Below, in pieces: positions 1 through 7,342 of a stretch of 32,213 nt of DNA. The notes beneath the pieces are model-generated. The model saw nothing but the letters and a program-made list of their open reading frames with translations, searched no databases and was not told the origin of the DNA. The translations under genes and the position numbers were made by a program. Location: positions 1 to 32,213 of the forward strand of contig JAGAHX010000046.1 in NCBI GenBank assembly GCA_017626845.1, in the 5' to 3' direction. The stretch's first letter is position 1, and each line of letters starts with the position of its first letter. Source of the stretch: Bacillota bacterium (lineage in GTDB: Bacteria > Bacillota > Clostridia > Peptostreptococcales > Anaerovoracaceae).

Positions 1-7
1 CATGACG

Positions 8-69
8 TAACCTCCTATGTTTTCGTTACTGTGGTTGTCAGGCCACTTTCAGCCTAACATAGGAGGTTA
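8..69 (-). promoter_or_regulatory. RBS-sequestering inverted repeat in the leader of the edge gene
   Basis: Bases 8-21 and 56-69 are a perfect 14-bp inverted repeat. In the minus-strand transcript the downstream arm contains the AGGAGG that serves the ATG at 3..1, so folding would bury the ribosome binding site. In IS200-family elements such a hairpin limits transposase translation. The 34-base loop contains a smaller GTGG/CCAC pair. Confidence 0.7.
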
Positions 70-98
70 TATTTCTTAAACTAAAGTTTCTTTTATTG

Positions 99-119
99 AC
101 CCCCAGTTGAACTGGGGGT
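99..119. repeat. Perfect hairpin with C5/G5 core, candidate IS200 tip hairpin
   Basis: Ten bases on each side of a single central base (99-108 and 110-119) are perfectly complementary, with a CCCCC/GGGGG core. It sits on the outer side of the RBS-masking hairpin, where the subterminal hairpin recognised by a Y1 transposase would be expected. It could also act as a terminator for transcription entering the element. Confidence 0.6.
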
Positions 120-138
120 TTCTTGACGCTTAAGCGCC

Positions 139-175
139 AAAAAAAACAGCCGGCCCCCGTTCGGAGGGCCGGCTG
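139..175 (-). terminator. Intrinsic terminator of the large surface-protein gene
   Basis: On the minus strand, 20 bases after the TAA of the surface-protein gene, a 10-bp GC-rich stem (147-156 with 166-175, loop CCCGTTCGG on the plus strand) is followed directly by eight T residues. Confidence 0.9.
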
Positions 176-195
176 CAGAAGTTAAGAGTTATGCG

Positions 196-3100
196 TTACT
201 TGGAATTGATGAGCACCGTTCTGGTGGCCGCATCGTATCCTACGTTGAAGCCCAGCACGTTGCCCAACTCTGCCAGCTGGAAGTAGGTGCTGCCGCCGAT
301 GTTGTAGGACGTGAGGCTCATGGCGATGCTGTTCACATAGACCTCGATCGTGCTGTAGACGCAGGTGGAGGACATATCCTTGCCCTTCTGCATCTCGGTG
401 CCGAGCTCCTGATAGGGAGCGCCGGTCACGACGCTGATGGCTCTGGTGCTGTAGTCGTAGTCGATGCTGAACTGGGAGGTGGTGTTGTCCAGCAGGTAAG
501 CGATGGCACGGAGCTTAAAGTAGTTCATGCCGTTGATATTGTAGGCTTCCGGATCCACGGTCTTTCCGTTTACCTTGATGCTCTGAGTGGTGGGCTGTAC
601 CTTCAGACCGCTGGGATTGACGGGAGCGCCGCCGGGAACGGTGATGTACAGGTTGCCCATGGCGACCACGCCGCCCTTATCGTTGCAGGCGGAGATGCTT
701 GCCACGAAGGTGCCGGACTGGGCCGGTACGAAGTACAGGCTGTCCATCATGGCCGGCGTAATGTTCGTGGATGCGGTAATGGGCGTATAGCCGGAGTTCA
801 GGTAGAGCGCACCTGCCGTTCCTGCGGTGGAATTCACGCGGATATAGCTCCAGGTGGCCGCCTTCGCGTTGTTCAGAGCGCCGTTGACCGCACCGCATAG
901 GTTGTTCGAAGCGGACATGCCGTTGAGCGCCATATTGAACTGATACGGCATGGTGCCGGTAAGCGCGACGCCTACGTTGACCGGTGCCGGATTGATGTAG
1001 ACGATAATGTCGCCGGTGAGGGTCTTGTTGCTGTAGGTCAGCGTGTAGGGAACAGTAAAGGTTCCTGCGGAAACGGGATCGGTGTACATGGTCTTGTACT
1101 GGGCCATGGTGTAGTTCGTCTTCGCTTCCACCGCCTTGCCGTTCGCGAGTTTGCGGACAGCGATCTTGCTGTCGCCGGTGTTCGTGAATTTGATCGTCGC
1201 CGTGTCGGGCAGCGCAACGCCGTACACGCCCTTGAACTGGGCCTTTAAGCTGTCGTAGACCGCGGTTCCTGCCGTCGTGTTTCCGATATAGGTGGAAATG
1301 GACGGGCTGTAGGAAGTATTGCCGGTGTTGGTGACGGTCACCGTACAGGTCTTGATGGTATCGATGCCGCTGCGGTCGGTCACGGTAACCTTGATCTTCG
1401 CAGTGCCGGCCTTGCCGTAGGTGTTGATCGTCGCGGTATTGCCGTTGCCTGCGACGGTCGCTACGCCAGTGTTGTCGGAAGACCAGGAGATCTTGTACGC
1501 GCTGTTAGGCGTAATGGTCGCGTAGATGTACTGGCTGCTGTAAGTGGCAAGGCTTAAGCTGCTGTGGCTTAAGGAGACGCTCAGAGAGGAACCGTTGATG
1601 TAGATGTTCATGGTGCCGCTGAGCGTTTTGTTGCTGTACGTTACGGTGTAAGAACCGGTCCAGGTGCCCGCCTTATAGGGCTCGAAGGACATGTTCTGGA
1701 AGTCCACGAAGCGGTAGTTAGTGCCTTCGCTGGTCTTCAGACCGCTGCTCTGGATCAGCCGGCCGTAAGAGGTGTTCAGGGAGCTGAACCGGATGGTGGC
1801 GTTGTCCGGCAGATAGATGCCGTAGCGGTTATGGAACTCGTTGTAGATGCTGTCGGAAAGCGTCGTTCCGTAGTAATCGGAGCCATAGGTGATGGAGAGG
1901 CCGGGATTGTAGTTGCCGCCCTTGGTGCTGGGGGTGCTTCCTTCATCGGTCTCCACTGTTACGGAGCAGGTCTTGCGGTAGGTCTCGCCGGTGGACAGGT
2001 CGGTGACCACAGCCACGACCTTCGTGCTGCCTTCCTTGCCCTTGGAGCGGACGGTCACGCTGGCGGCGCTGCTGTCTGCCGTTACGATGCTGGTGTTGTT
2101 GGATTCCCACTCGACCCGGTAGCTGGCGTTGTTCGGCGAGATGCTGACGCTGAGGGTGCGGGTGCTGTAGGTATCCATCGAGATGCTGCTCTTGCTGATG
2201 GATACGCTGGAGATGGAGCGGGAGCTGTCCTTGATGGTGATGCGGATAGTACCGCTGATGGTATACTCGCCGTCCGTAATGCTGTATCCTGTCTCGAACG
2301 TTCCGGGCTGGGACGGTTCGAAGAACATCATCGCATAGAACGTGGAGTAATCGTAATTGGAGCCCGGGAAGACCGTATCTCCGTTCTGCATCCGGATGCG
2401 GCCGTACCAATCGCTGGCATTATCGAACTTCACGACCGCGCTGGAGCTGAGTTTCTGTCCGAATTCCTTGTTGAACACGGTTGCAATATTATCCGCGATG
2501 GCACTCAGACTAAGATCCTTATCCGTCGTCGTATTGCCGGACGGGTTATGGGTGATGCTGCCGCCGCCCGAAGTAACGTGAACCACGCATTCCCGGCTTA
2601 CGCTTTCTTCGCCGTCATATACGTTGCAGCGGATGGTGGCGGTCCCCGCGCCTACGGCACGCAGTTCCACGGAGGTGTCGTCCCCGTTGATGTCCACGAC
2701 GTCGTAATTGCTGGAGGTCCAGGTGTACTGGTACATGCCGGTGCCGCCGGAAGCGCTCGCCATCAGGATGGCGGAACCGCCCATGCCGACGTCGATGGTG
2801 CCTCTGGAGAGTTCCAGAGCCAGCGATTCTGCAGGCGTTTTGGCCTTCGTGACCTTTACCTTGCAGCTCTTGGAAACGGCTTCATAGCCGTCGTAGACCT
2901 GGCAGGAGATCGTCGCTTCGCCGACGGACAGTCCGTATACGGTCGCATCGGTTCCGTTGCCGGATACGGTGGCGACGGTGTTGTCGTCCGTGAACCAGTC
3001 GAACTCGTACTGGTCCTTGTTGCCGCCGGAGGCTTCTGCCTTCAGTTTGCCGGAGCCGTCCACCTCGATCTCGAGAGAGGTGCTGCTCAGGCTGAGCACA

Positions 3101-3261
3101 AGAGTTTCTCTCGGCTGTTCCGAAGGATCGGTGCCGTCGATGTCGTAGATCTCCGGAACGAAATCTTCGCCGTTAAACGCGAATACCGTGCTTGCTGCGC
3201 CGCCGAAGATCATGGCTGCCGTAAGCAGGATCGATAAGTATTTTCTAAAAGAGTGCTTCAT
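196..3261 (-). CDS. Secreted mosaic surface protein: Ig-like (BIG2) domains, a repeated ~100-residue module and C-terminal copper-amine-oxidase-like stalk domains
   Basis: The 1021-residue product begins with a signal peptide (basic FRK, hydrophobic core, likely cleavage after VFA at about residue 28). Four bacterial Ig-like segments are visible near 54-138, 146-230, 351-437 and 558-643, each ending in a conserved C-x-V-x-V strand. Between and after them lies a different unit of about 100 residues at 250-345, 454-556, 652-757 and more loosely 762-875, recognisable by a GTF/GTW...Y...TLSGT...I pattern. Residues 893-1021 match the duplicated copper-amine-oxidase N-terminal-like domain (YNINGMNYFKLR, then YNIGGSTYFQLAELG), a common cell-surface module in Bacillota. 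There is no sortase motif or C-terminal membrane anchor, so it is probably released or held non-covalently. The start has GGGGAAGG upstream. The role is unknown; adhesion or wall association is a guess. Confidence 0.85.
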   Translation of the reverse strand: MKHSFRKYLSILLTAAMIFGGAASTVFAFNGEDFVPEIYDIDGTDPSEQPRETLVLSLSSTSLEIEVDGSGKLKAEASGGNKDQYEFDWFTDDNTVATVSGNGTDATVYGLSVGEATISCQVYDGYEAVSKSCKVKVTKAKTPAESLALELSRGTIDVGMGGSAILMASASGGTGMYQYTWTSSNYDVVDINGDDTSVELRAVGAGTATIRCNVYDGEESVSRECVVHVTSGGGSITHNPSGNTTTDKDLSLSAIADNIATVFNKEFGQKLSSSAVVKFDNASDWYGRIRMQNGDTVFPGSNYDYSTFYAMMFFEPSQPGTFETGYSITDGEYTISGTIRITIKDSSRSISSVSISKSSISMDTYSTRTLSVSISPNNASYRVEWESNNTSIVTADSSAASVTVRSKGKEGSTKVVAVVTDLSTGETYRKTCSVTVETDEGSTPSTKGGNYNPGLSITYGSDYYGTTLSDSIYNEFHNRYGIYLPDNATIRFSSLNTSYGRLIQSSGLKTSEGTNYRFVDFQNMSFEPYKAGTWTGSYTVTYSNKTLSGTMNIYINGSSLSVSLSHSSLSLATYSSQYIYATITPNSAYKISWSSDNTGVATVAGNGNTATINTYGKAGTAKIKVTVTDRSGIDTIKTCTVTVTNTGNTSYSPSISTYIGNTTAGTAVYDSLKAQFKGVYGVALPDTATIKFTNTGDSKIAVRKLANGKAVEAKTNYTMAQYKTMYTDPVSAGTFTVPYTLTYSNKTLTGDIIVYINPAPVNVGVALTGTMPYQFNMALNGMSASNNLCGAVNGALNNAKAATWSYIRVNSTAGTAGALYLNSGYTPITASTNITPAMMDSLYFVPAQSGTFVASISACNDKGGVVAMGNLYITVPGGAPVNPSGLKVQPTTQSIKVNGKTVDPEAYNINGMNYFKLRAIAYLLDNTTSQFSIDYDYSTRAISVVTGAPYQELGTEMQKGKDMSSTCVYSTIEVYVNSIAMSLTSYNIGGSTYFQLAELGNVLGFNVGYDAATRTVLINSK

Positions 3262-3318
3262 GTTTTCCTTCCCCTTTCCGTATGAAACATCTTATCTTAA
3301 ACTCAACCATCTATCAGT

Positions 3319-3347
3319 TTAGTAAAGCAAGTCCAACAAATGTCCAA
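3319..3347 (-). promoter_or_regulatory. Possible promoter of the mosaic surface-protein gene
   Basis: Minus strand: TTGGAC at 3347-3342, 17 bases, TACTAA at 3324-3319, about 58 bases upstream of the ATG. The match is moderate. A second TTGGAC follows 11 bases downstream of the first, giving a short direct repeat that could be an operator. Confidence 0.4.
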
Positions 3348-3375
3348 CAAAAAAGGAGCGGATCGCTCCGCTCCT
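3348..3375 (-). terminator. Intrinsic terminator of the PLP-enzyme gene
   Basis: AGGAGCGGA (3354-3362) pairs with TCCGCTCCT (3367-3375) around a 4-base loop. On the minus strand it lies 27 bases after the stop and is followed by a six-T tract. Confidence 0.85.
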
Positions 3376-3402
3376 GAATTATTTTTTATGTTGCGATGCA
3401 CA

Positions 3403-4596
3403 TTATTCCAGTTCTGCAAATGCCTGTCTGAAATCCTCGATCAGGTCGTCGATATTCTCGATGCCGATGGAGATGCGCATCAGCGCCGGCGTGATCCCCA
3501 TGGCCCTTCTCACGTCGTCCGGCGTCGTGTTGTGGGAGGATGTTACGGGGTGGCTCATGGTGGTGCGCATGCCGCCCAGGGTAGGCGCGTAGTGGACATA
3601 CTTCAGCCGCTTCATAAAGGCGTCGATCTTGGCATCGTCCTCCGTGCAGAACTCCACGCTCATCATGCCCGTGATCTTTTCGTCGTCCTTCCAGAGTTTC
3701 TTCGCAAGTGCCCGCTGACGGAAGCTCTCCACCGATGGATGGTTCACCTTAATGATGCGGGGATCGGTCTCGAAGTACGCCGCCAGTTTCGCCGCGTTGG
3801 ACATCTGGCGTTCGATGCGCATGGGGGCGCTCTCCAGGGCCCGGATCATCTGGAACGCCGGGAACGGATCCGCCGGTGACCCCATGAACAGCGAGAATTC
3901 ATAGATCTTCTCGACCAGCTCCGGCCGCGCTGTAACACAGCCCAGCAGGATGTCCGAATGGCCGGACAGGAATTTCGTAAGGGAATTGATGACGATGTCT
4001 GCGCCCCATTCCAGCGGACGGATGGACAGAGGCGAGCAGAACGTGTTGTCTACGACCAGCAGTGCGCCGGCGTCTTTTGCGATCGTTACCAGCTCCGGCA
4101 GATCCACCAGATCGATGGTCGGATTGGCGCAGATCTCGGTGTAGATCATCTTCGTGTTCGGTTTGACTGCCGCGCGGACCGCATCCAGGTCGGACATATC
4201 TACGTAGGTCGTTTCCACACCGAACTTGCCGAACAGGAAGTCGAACAGCTCGATGGTCTCGCCGTACAGGCAGCGGTTGCTGAGGATATGGTCGCCGCTC
4301 TTGAGCAGCGCAGCCGCCGTCGCGGCGATCGCAGCCATGCCGGAGGAAAGGATCGTGCTTGCCGCATCCATGCCGGGGGCTTCCAGTTTCGTCATTAGGC
4401 CCGCCAACACATCCCGGTCCGGATTGTTGGTCCGGATATAGGTGTAGCCCTGCTGATAAGCCGTTTTGATCTCCTCAAAAGCCGTAGCGCCGAAAGCTGT
4501 CGCCGGGTAGTACGGGAAGGACTCCGCCTTTCCCATGTTGATCGCGTCGTCGCGGTATTCTCTCGTGTATAACACGTCGGTCTGGATGTGTGCCAT
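3403..4596 (-). CDS. Cys/Met-metabolism PLP-dependent enzyme (trans-sulfuration family)
   Basis: The 397-residue length and motifs place this in the family of cystathionine gamma-synthase/lyase, methionine gamma-lyase and O-acetylhomoserine sulfhydrylase. Visible landmarks are SSGMAAI (84-90), YGET (111-114, the cofactor-stacking tyrosine), VVDNTF (181-186, with the pyridine-nitrogen Asp183), SLTKFLSGHSD (205-215, Schiff-base Lys208) and MRISIGIEN near the C terminus (carboxylate-binding Arg). The substrate cannot be read from sequence. The context (cysteine desulfidase and gamma-glutamyltransferase elsewhere in the window) would fit a sulfur amino acid lyase. The start has AGGAGG at 4609-4604. 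The gene has its own promoter and terminator, so it seems monocistronic. A damaged near-identical copy of its first third lies at 6.6-7.0 kb. Confidence 0.9.
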   Translation of the reverse strand: MAHIQTDVLYTREYRDDAINMGKAESFPYYPATAFGATAFEEIKTAYQQGYTYIRTNNPDRDVLAGLMTKLEAPGMDAASTILSSGMAAIAATAAALLKSGDHILSNRCLYGETIELFDFLFGKFGVETTYVDMSDLDAVRAAVKPNTKMIYTEICANPTIDLVDLPELVTIAKDAGALLVVDNTFCSPLSIRPLEWGADIVINSLTKFLSGHSDILLGCVTARPELVEKIYEFSLFMGSPADPFPAFQMIRALESAPMRIERQMSNAAKLAAYFETDPRIIKVNHPSVESFRQRALAKKLWKDDEKITGMMSVEFCTEDDAKIDAFMKRLKYVHYAPTLGGMRTTMSHPVTSSHNTTPDDVRRAMGITPALMRISIGIENIDDLIEDFRQAFAELE

Positions 4597-4631
4597 GGAT
4601 TTGCCTCCTGTCTGAATACTTCTTACTTGTA

Positions 4632-4660
4632 ATCTTAACGGGTCGCGGCAGTCCAGGCAA
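4632..4660 (-). promoter_or_regulatory. Promoter of the PLP-enzyme gene
   Basis: Minus strand: TTGCCT (4660-4655), 17-base spacer, TAAGAT (4637-4632), 36 bases before the ATG. The -35 box lies 4 bases downstream of the stop of the preceding membrane-protein remnant. Confidence 0.6.
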
Positions 4661-4663
4661 GTT

Positions 4664-4891
4664 TTATTCTTCGTCTTCCTCTTCGGACTCGGCTTCCAGC
4701 TGCGCCTGCTTCTTCTCCGTGGCTCTCTTTGCCATGGTCAACGCGATCAGGCAGAGAACGAAGACGACGACAGCGGCAGCCAGGCCTGCGGCAGCAGCGC
4801 CGACCGGTTTGCCCGGGAAGTTGCGGCTGACCATGATAAACGTGAGCAGGAAGATGACTCCGGCAGCGATCAGCGAGGCAATCGATAACGT
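4664..4891 (-). pseudogene. 3' remnant of a membrane protein gene, in frame behind the dehydratase stop
   Basis: Starting directly after the TAG of the dehydratase gene and in the same frame, 75 codons encode two hydrophobic segments followed by a charged tail ending in SEEEDEE. This matches the C-terminal half of the 158-residue membrane protein at 10.5-11.0 kb: both have ASxxAA...I, then a second membrane segment, then a K-rich turn (KRATEKKQAQLEAE versus TKRKQKQLEEE) and an acidic end. The N-terminal half is missing, and there is no ATG at the junction and no RBS; the first in-frame ATG is internal. I read it as a relic left by a recombination that placed the dehydratase end against the middle of a membrane-protein gene. 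Confidence 0.7.
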
Positions 4892-6064
4892 CTACTCTAC
4901 CGTCACGACTTCGCAGGTTTTGAACGCTTCATCAGAGATCTCGTTGCCGATACCCGGAAGATCCGGCACGGAGAAATACCCGTTTTCCGGCTGGTAATCG
5001 ATCTTCGTTAACGCCAGCATCTTCGGCATCACCGTGTTGACATTGTACTCGTGGATAATAAAGTGCGGCAGGACGGATTCCAGATTGAGCGATACCGCTG
5101 TCATCAGCGGGCTGCCGCAGACGTGGATCTGTACGGCAGCTTCGTATACGTAAGCCATGTCGCAGATCTTCTTGCATTCGGTCACACCGCCGCAGGTGCC
5201 GATATCCGGCTGGATCACCTGGATCGCTTCCTTGTCGAGACGCTCCTTGAACTGCCAGCGTGAATACATGCGCTCGCCGCTCGCCACGGGGATGCCCGTA
5301 TTCTTATGCACGTAGGCCAGCAGATCCGCATGCGGCGCTACGGGTTCCTCGAAGTACATGATGCCGTAGGGCTTGACCGCGTTCCCCATCTGCACGGCCG
5401 ACTCCTTATCCGTGTAGCAGTGGTTCTCCAGAATGATGTCGCCGTCAGGGCCCAGCGTTTCGCGCACTGCCTTCACCCTTTCCTCGATGACCCGCAGGTA
5501 ATCCCTTTTCAGATAAGGTGCCTGGTCGTTCTTGCTGTAGCGCACGCCGTCCGGCCGGAACGTCGTAAAGTTCAGCTTGACCGCATCGAACCCTCTGTCA
5601 AGCGCCGTCTGCGCAACTGCCCTGTAATCATCGGGCACCGCGCAGGGCTTGCGGGCATCGGGCCAGCCGTTCTGCAGCTGGGACGCGTAACAGCGCAGCT
5701 CGCTTCTGATCTTACCGCCCAGCAGTTCGTGCAGCGGCGCGCCGTACTTCTTGCCCTTGATGTCCCAGCAGGCGATATCGAAGGCGGAAATGGCGCCGAA
5801 GACGACCGGTCCGCCGTTCAAGGCGAAAAAGGTCTTATGGTACAGTTTGTCCCAGATCACCTCGTGCTCCAGAGGGTTCATCCCGATGAGCAGTTTCGCC
5901 ATATCCTGCATCATGCCGAACGCAGCGTGGGTGATGTCGTCGAACGACAGGGCGACTTCGCCGTCGCCGTAGATGCCTTCATCCGTGTGGACACGGCAGA
6001 ATACCGGCCGCCAGCCGTCTTCTACGGGCTGAGAATATAAGAGGTCGATCTTTGTGATCTTCAT
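4892..6064 (-). CDS. Enolase-superfamily acid-sugar dehydratase (mandelate racemase / galactonate dehydratase type)
   Basis: The 390-residue protein has the N-terminal capping domain and the (beta/alpha)7-beta barrel of the mandelate racemase group. Key positions are KLN at 163-165, ILENH at 211-215, YFEEP at 237-241, SGERMYSRWQFK at 262-273, QPDIGTCGGVTE at 285-296 and QIH at 312-314. The GERxYSRWxF stretch and the Asp-Ile-Gly-x-x-Gly-Gly-x-Thr-Glu stretch resemble D-galactonate dehydratase. His215 and His314 occupy the acid/base positions, while the first metal ligand, normally Asp, appears as Glu213. Members dehydrate sugar acids with Mg2+; the exact substrate is not predictable. The gene lies 31 bases behind an HxlR regulator on the same strand and probably shares its transcript. 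Confidence 0.85.
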   Translation of the reverse strand: MKITKIDLLYSQPVEDGWRPVFCRVHTDEGIYGDGEVALSFDDITHAAFGMMQDMAKLLIGMNPLEHEVIWDKLYHKTFFALNGGPVVFGAISAFDIACWDIKGKKYGAPLHELLGGKIRSELRCYASQLQNGWPDARKPCAVPDDYRAVAQTALDRGFDAVKLNFTTFRPDGVRYSKNDQAPYLKRDYLRVIEERVKAVRETLGPDGDIILENHCYTDKESAVQMGNAVKPYGIMYFEEPVAPHADLLAYVHKNTGIPVASGERMYSRWQFKERLDKEAIQVIQPDIGTCGGVTECKKICDMAYVYEAAVQIHVCGSPLMTAVSLNLESVLPHFIIHEYNVNTVMPKMLALTKIDYQPENGYFSVPDLPGIGNEISDEAFKTCEVVTVE

Positions 6065-6095
6065 GGTTGTCTTTCCTTTCCAGCCGGAGGGCCTG

Positions 6096-6470
6096 TCAGA
6101 TGTGGTCGCAGACGCGGCAGCGTTCCATATAGGTATCTGCGTCGTCTTTGTAGAACATCCCGGACCATTTGCAGATGCTCTGCAGGATGGGCACGACCGA
6201 ACGGCCCTTCTCCGTGAGCGAATATTCCACGCGGGGCGGGATCTCGTCGTACGATTTCCGCGCCACCAGACCGTCAGCGATCAGTTCCTTGAGCGTCGAC
6301 GCCAGCACGGCGTCCGTGATGTTCACCATTTCCCTGCGGATCCCGCTGTAGCGCAGCACGCCTTCCGCAGCCAGCACGCACAGGATACGCGATTTCCATT
6401 TGCCGCCGAAGATCTCCATCCCGTATTCCAGCGGGCAGCGGATATCGGCTTCGAGTTTTTTTTGATACAT
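6096..6470 (-). CDS. HxlR-family winged-helix transcriptional regulator
   Basis: The 124-residue protein has the HxlR hallmarks: CPLEYGMEIFGGKWKSRIL near the N terminus, a helix-turn-helix around residues 40-75 ending LIADGLVARKSY, and a wing IPPRVEYSLTEKGRSVVPIL. Cys12 sits at the position used for redox or electrophile sensing in several HxlR regulators, and the C terminus carries a further CRVC pair. The start has AAGGAGG. It is the first gene of a two-gene unit with the dehydratase, so it may autoregulate and control that gene. Confidence 0.9.
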   Translation of the reverse strand: MYQKKLEADIRCPLEYGMEIFGGKWKSRILCVLAAEGVLRYSGIRREMVNITDAVLASTLKELIADGLVARKSYDEIPPRVEYSLTEKGRSVVPILQSICKWSGMFYKDDADTYMERCRVCDHI

Positions 6471-6505
6471 CGTAAGAGGCCTCCTTACGCGCTCATCATA
6501 ACAGA
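6471..6505 (-). promoter_or_regulatory. Extended -10 promoter and possible operator before the HxlR gene
   Basis: Minus strand: TGTTATGAT (TATGAT at 6500-6495) is an extended -10 element without a good -35 box. Between it and the start codon, GTAAG and CTTAC form a short inverted repeat around the ribosome binding site, a plausible autoregulatory site for a dimeric winged-helix protein. Confidence 0.4.
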
Positions 6506-6519
6506 CTTACTGGCAAGAA

Positions 6520-6551
6520 AAAAGTCACTATTGATTTTAATAGTGACTTTT
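6520..6551 (-). terminator. AT-rich hairpin, terminator of the truncated PLP-enzyme copy
   Basis: A perfect 13-bp inverted repeat (6520-6532 with 6539-6551, loop GATTTT) lies 31 bases after the stop of the truncated gene and runs into a T tract on the minus strand. Because the other strand is also T-rich at its end, it may stop transcription from both sides or overlap regulation of the HxlR gene. Confidence 0.7.
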
Positions 6552-6582
6552 AATTTTGTTAGACGTTTGCGATCTGAAAAGA

Positions 6583-7030
6583 TCAGAACGCGTCATACTC
6601 CACGTTCAGGATGCTCTGCGCCAGCTCAGCCACCTTATAGGTCGTTTCCACACCGAACTTGCCGAACAGGAAGTCGAACAGCTCGATGGTCTCGCCGTAC
6701 AGGCAGCGGTTACTCAGGATGTGGTCGCCGCTCTGCAGAAGCGCGGTCGCCGTCGCGGTGATCGCCGCCATGCCGGAGGAGAGCACCGTGCTCGCCGCTT
6801 CGAGCTCGGGGGCTTCCAGCCGAGTCATCAGGCCGGCCAGCACGTCCCGGTCCGGGTTATTCGTCCGGATATACGTATAACCTTGCCGGTATGCGGTCTT
6901 GATCTCTTCGAAAGCCGTGGCGCCGAAGGCCGTAGCCGGGTAGTACGGGAAGGACTCCGCCTTTCCCATGTTGACCGCGTCATCGCGGTATTCTCTTGTG
7001 TATAAAAACGTCGGTCTGGATGTGTGCCAT
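6583..7030 (-). pseudogene. Frameshifted and truncated second copy of the trans-sulfuration PLP-enzyme gene
   Basis: From the ATG at 7030 the sequence repeats the first 130 codons of the intact gene at 3403-4596 with only scattered substitutions. A run of five A at 7004-7008 makes the copy one base longer than the intact gene, so the original ATG leads to a TGA after 16 codons. An in-frame start for the remaining codons exists only at an upstream ATG (7050) placed before the RBS. Similarity stops abruptly near 6640 after GVETTY, and the frame continues into 17 foreign residues (KVAELAQSILNVEYDAF) before a TGA. The catalytic lysine and the whole C-terminal two thirds are missing. It cannot encode a functional enzyme. 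Confidence 0.9.
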
Positions 7031-7064
7031 GGAGTGCCTCCTTGCTGCATGCGATGCTAACCTT

Positions 7065-7093
7065 ATAGTAATAACGATATCAGAAAACGGCAA
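7065..7093 (-). promoter_or_regulatory. Promoter-like element of the truncated PLP-enzyme copy
   Basis: Minus strand: TTGCCG (7093-7088), 17 bases, TACTAT (7070-7065), 35 bases before the ATG at 7030. Spacing and -35 box resemble the promoter of the intact gene, which suggests the copy was once expressed. Confidence 0.5.
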
Positions 7094-7120
7094 AAGCAAC
7101 AAGAATGATGACCCCATTCC

Positions 7121-7342
7121 CTGCGCAGTCAATTGTGTTTTTTCAGAGGGTCTGAAAGTAAACTGCTAAGAAACATCTCACCATTATGGCAGGCAGCTAT
7201 AGGTTTGTGGGCACGAGGGCTTCTTAATAGCTAAAAAGCCCCGTCTTTCGGCCCGGATCCTGTTCTGATCCGGCAAAGGCGGGACTTTTTCTTATCAGAT
7301 CATCAGATAACCCCTTTCAAAAACACAATGCACTGCGCGCAG
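7121..7342. repeat. Copy A of a MITE-like element with imperfect terminal inverted repeats
   Basis: This 222-bp block is repeated with high similarity and in the same orientation at 10261-10483. Its two ends are imperfect inverted repeats: CTGCGC, then AGT, two bases, ATTGTGTTTTT at the left, and the complement at the right with a 2-base insertion. Its centre is a long hairpin (7233-7290) with an A-tract on one side and a T-tract on the other, which would stop transcription in both directions. No coding potential is apparent. No target-site duplication is visible. About 25 further bases to the right also resemble copy B. With copy B it brackets the HTH/protease/unknown-gene cassette. Confidence 0.75.
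7233..7290. terminator. Bidirectional terminator hairpin inside repeat copy A
   Basis: A 16-base arm beginning AAAAAG (7233-7248) pairs with an arm ending CTTTTT (7275-7290) apart from one mismatch and one wobble. The loop contains a second perfect stem CCGGATC/GATCCGG. Either strand ends the stem in T residues. Confidence 0.7.

Larger units (their letters stand above)
1..138 (-). mobile_element. Probable left end of an IS200/IS605-type element, with transposase start codon at the edge (partial)
   Basis: On the minus strand the first three bases form an ATG preceded by AGGAGG with 7 bases of spacing, so a gene starts here and leaves the window. Upstream of that ATG lie two strong hairpins: one pairs the ribosome binding site with a complementary copy, and one is a C5/G5 stem at 99-119. 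This arrangement (tip hairpin, RBS-masking hairpin, then tnpA) is known for IS200 elements, whose ends carry subterminal hairpins instead of terminal inverted repeats. The outer boundary probably lies between the C5/G5 hairpin and the T-tract of the neighbouring terminator near 139, but I cannot fix it. No transposase residues are visible, so the identification rests on the leader alone. An ordinary gene with an RBS-masking leader is the alternative. Confidence 0.5.

Noticed and set aside
1831-3237. A 468-codon open frame on the plus strand
   Set aside because: It lies fully opposite the surface-protein gene, has no domain pattern, and its Ala/Gly/Arg/His-rich composition is typical of the antisense of a GC-rich coding strand.
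7121-7342. A known structured RNA such as 6S RNA or a riboswitch in the 222-bp repeat
   Set aside because: The ends can pair and there is a central hairpin, but I see no conserved core of a family I know. A transposable miniature element explains the two copies and inverted ends more simply.
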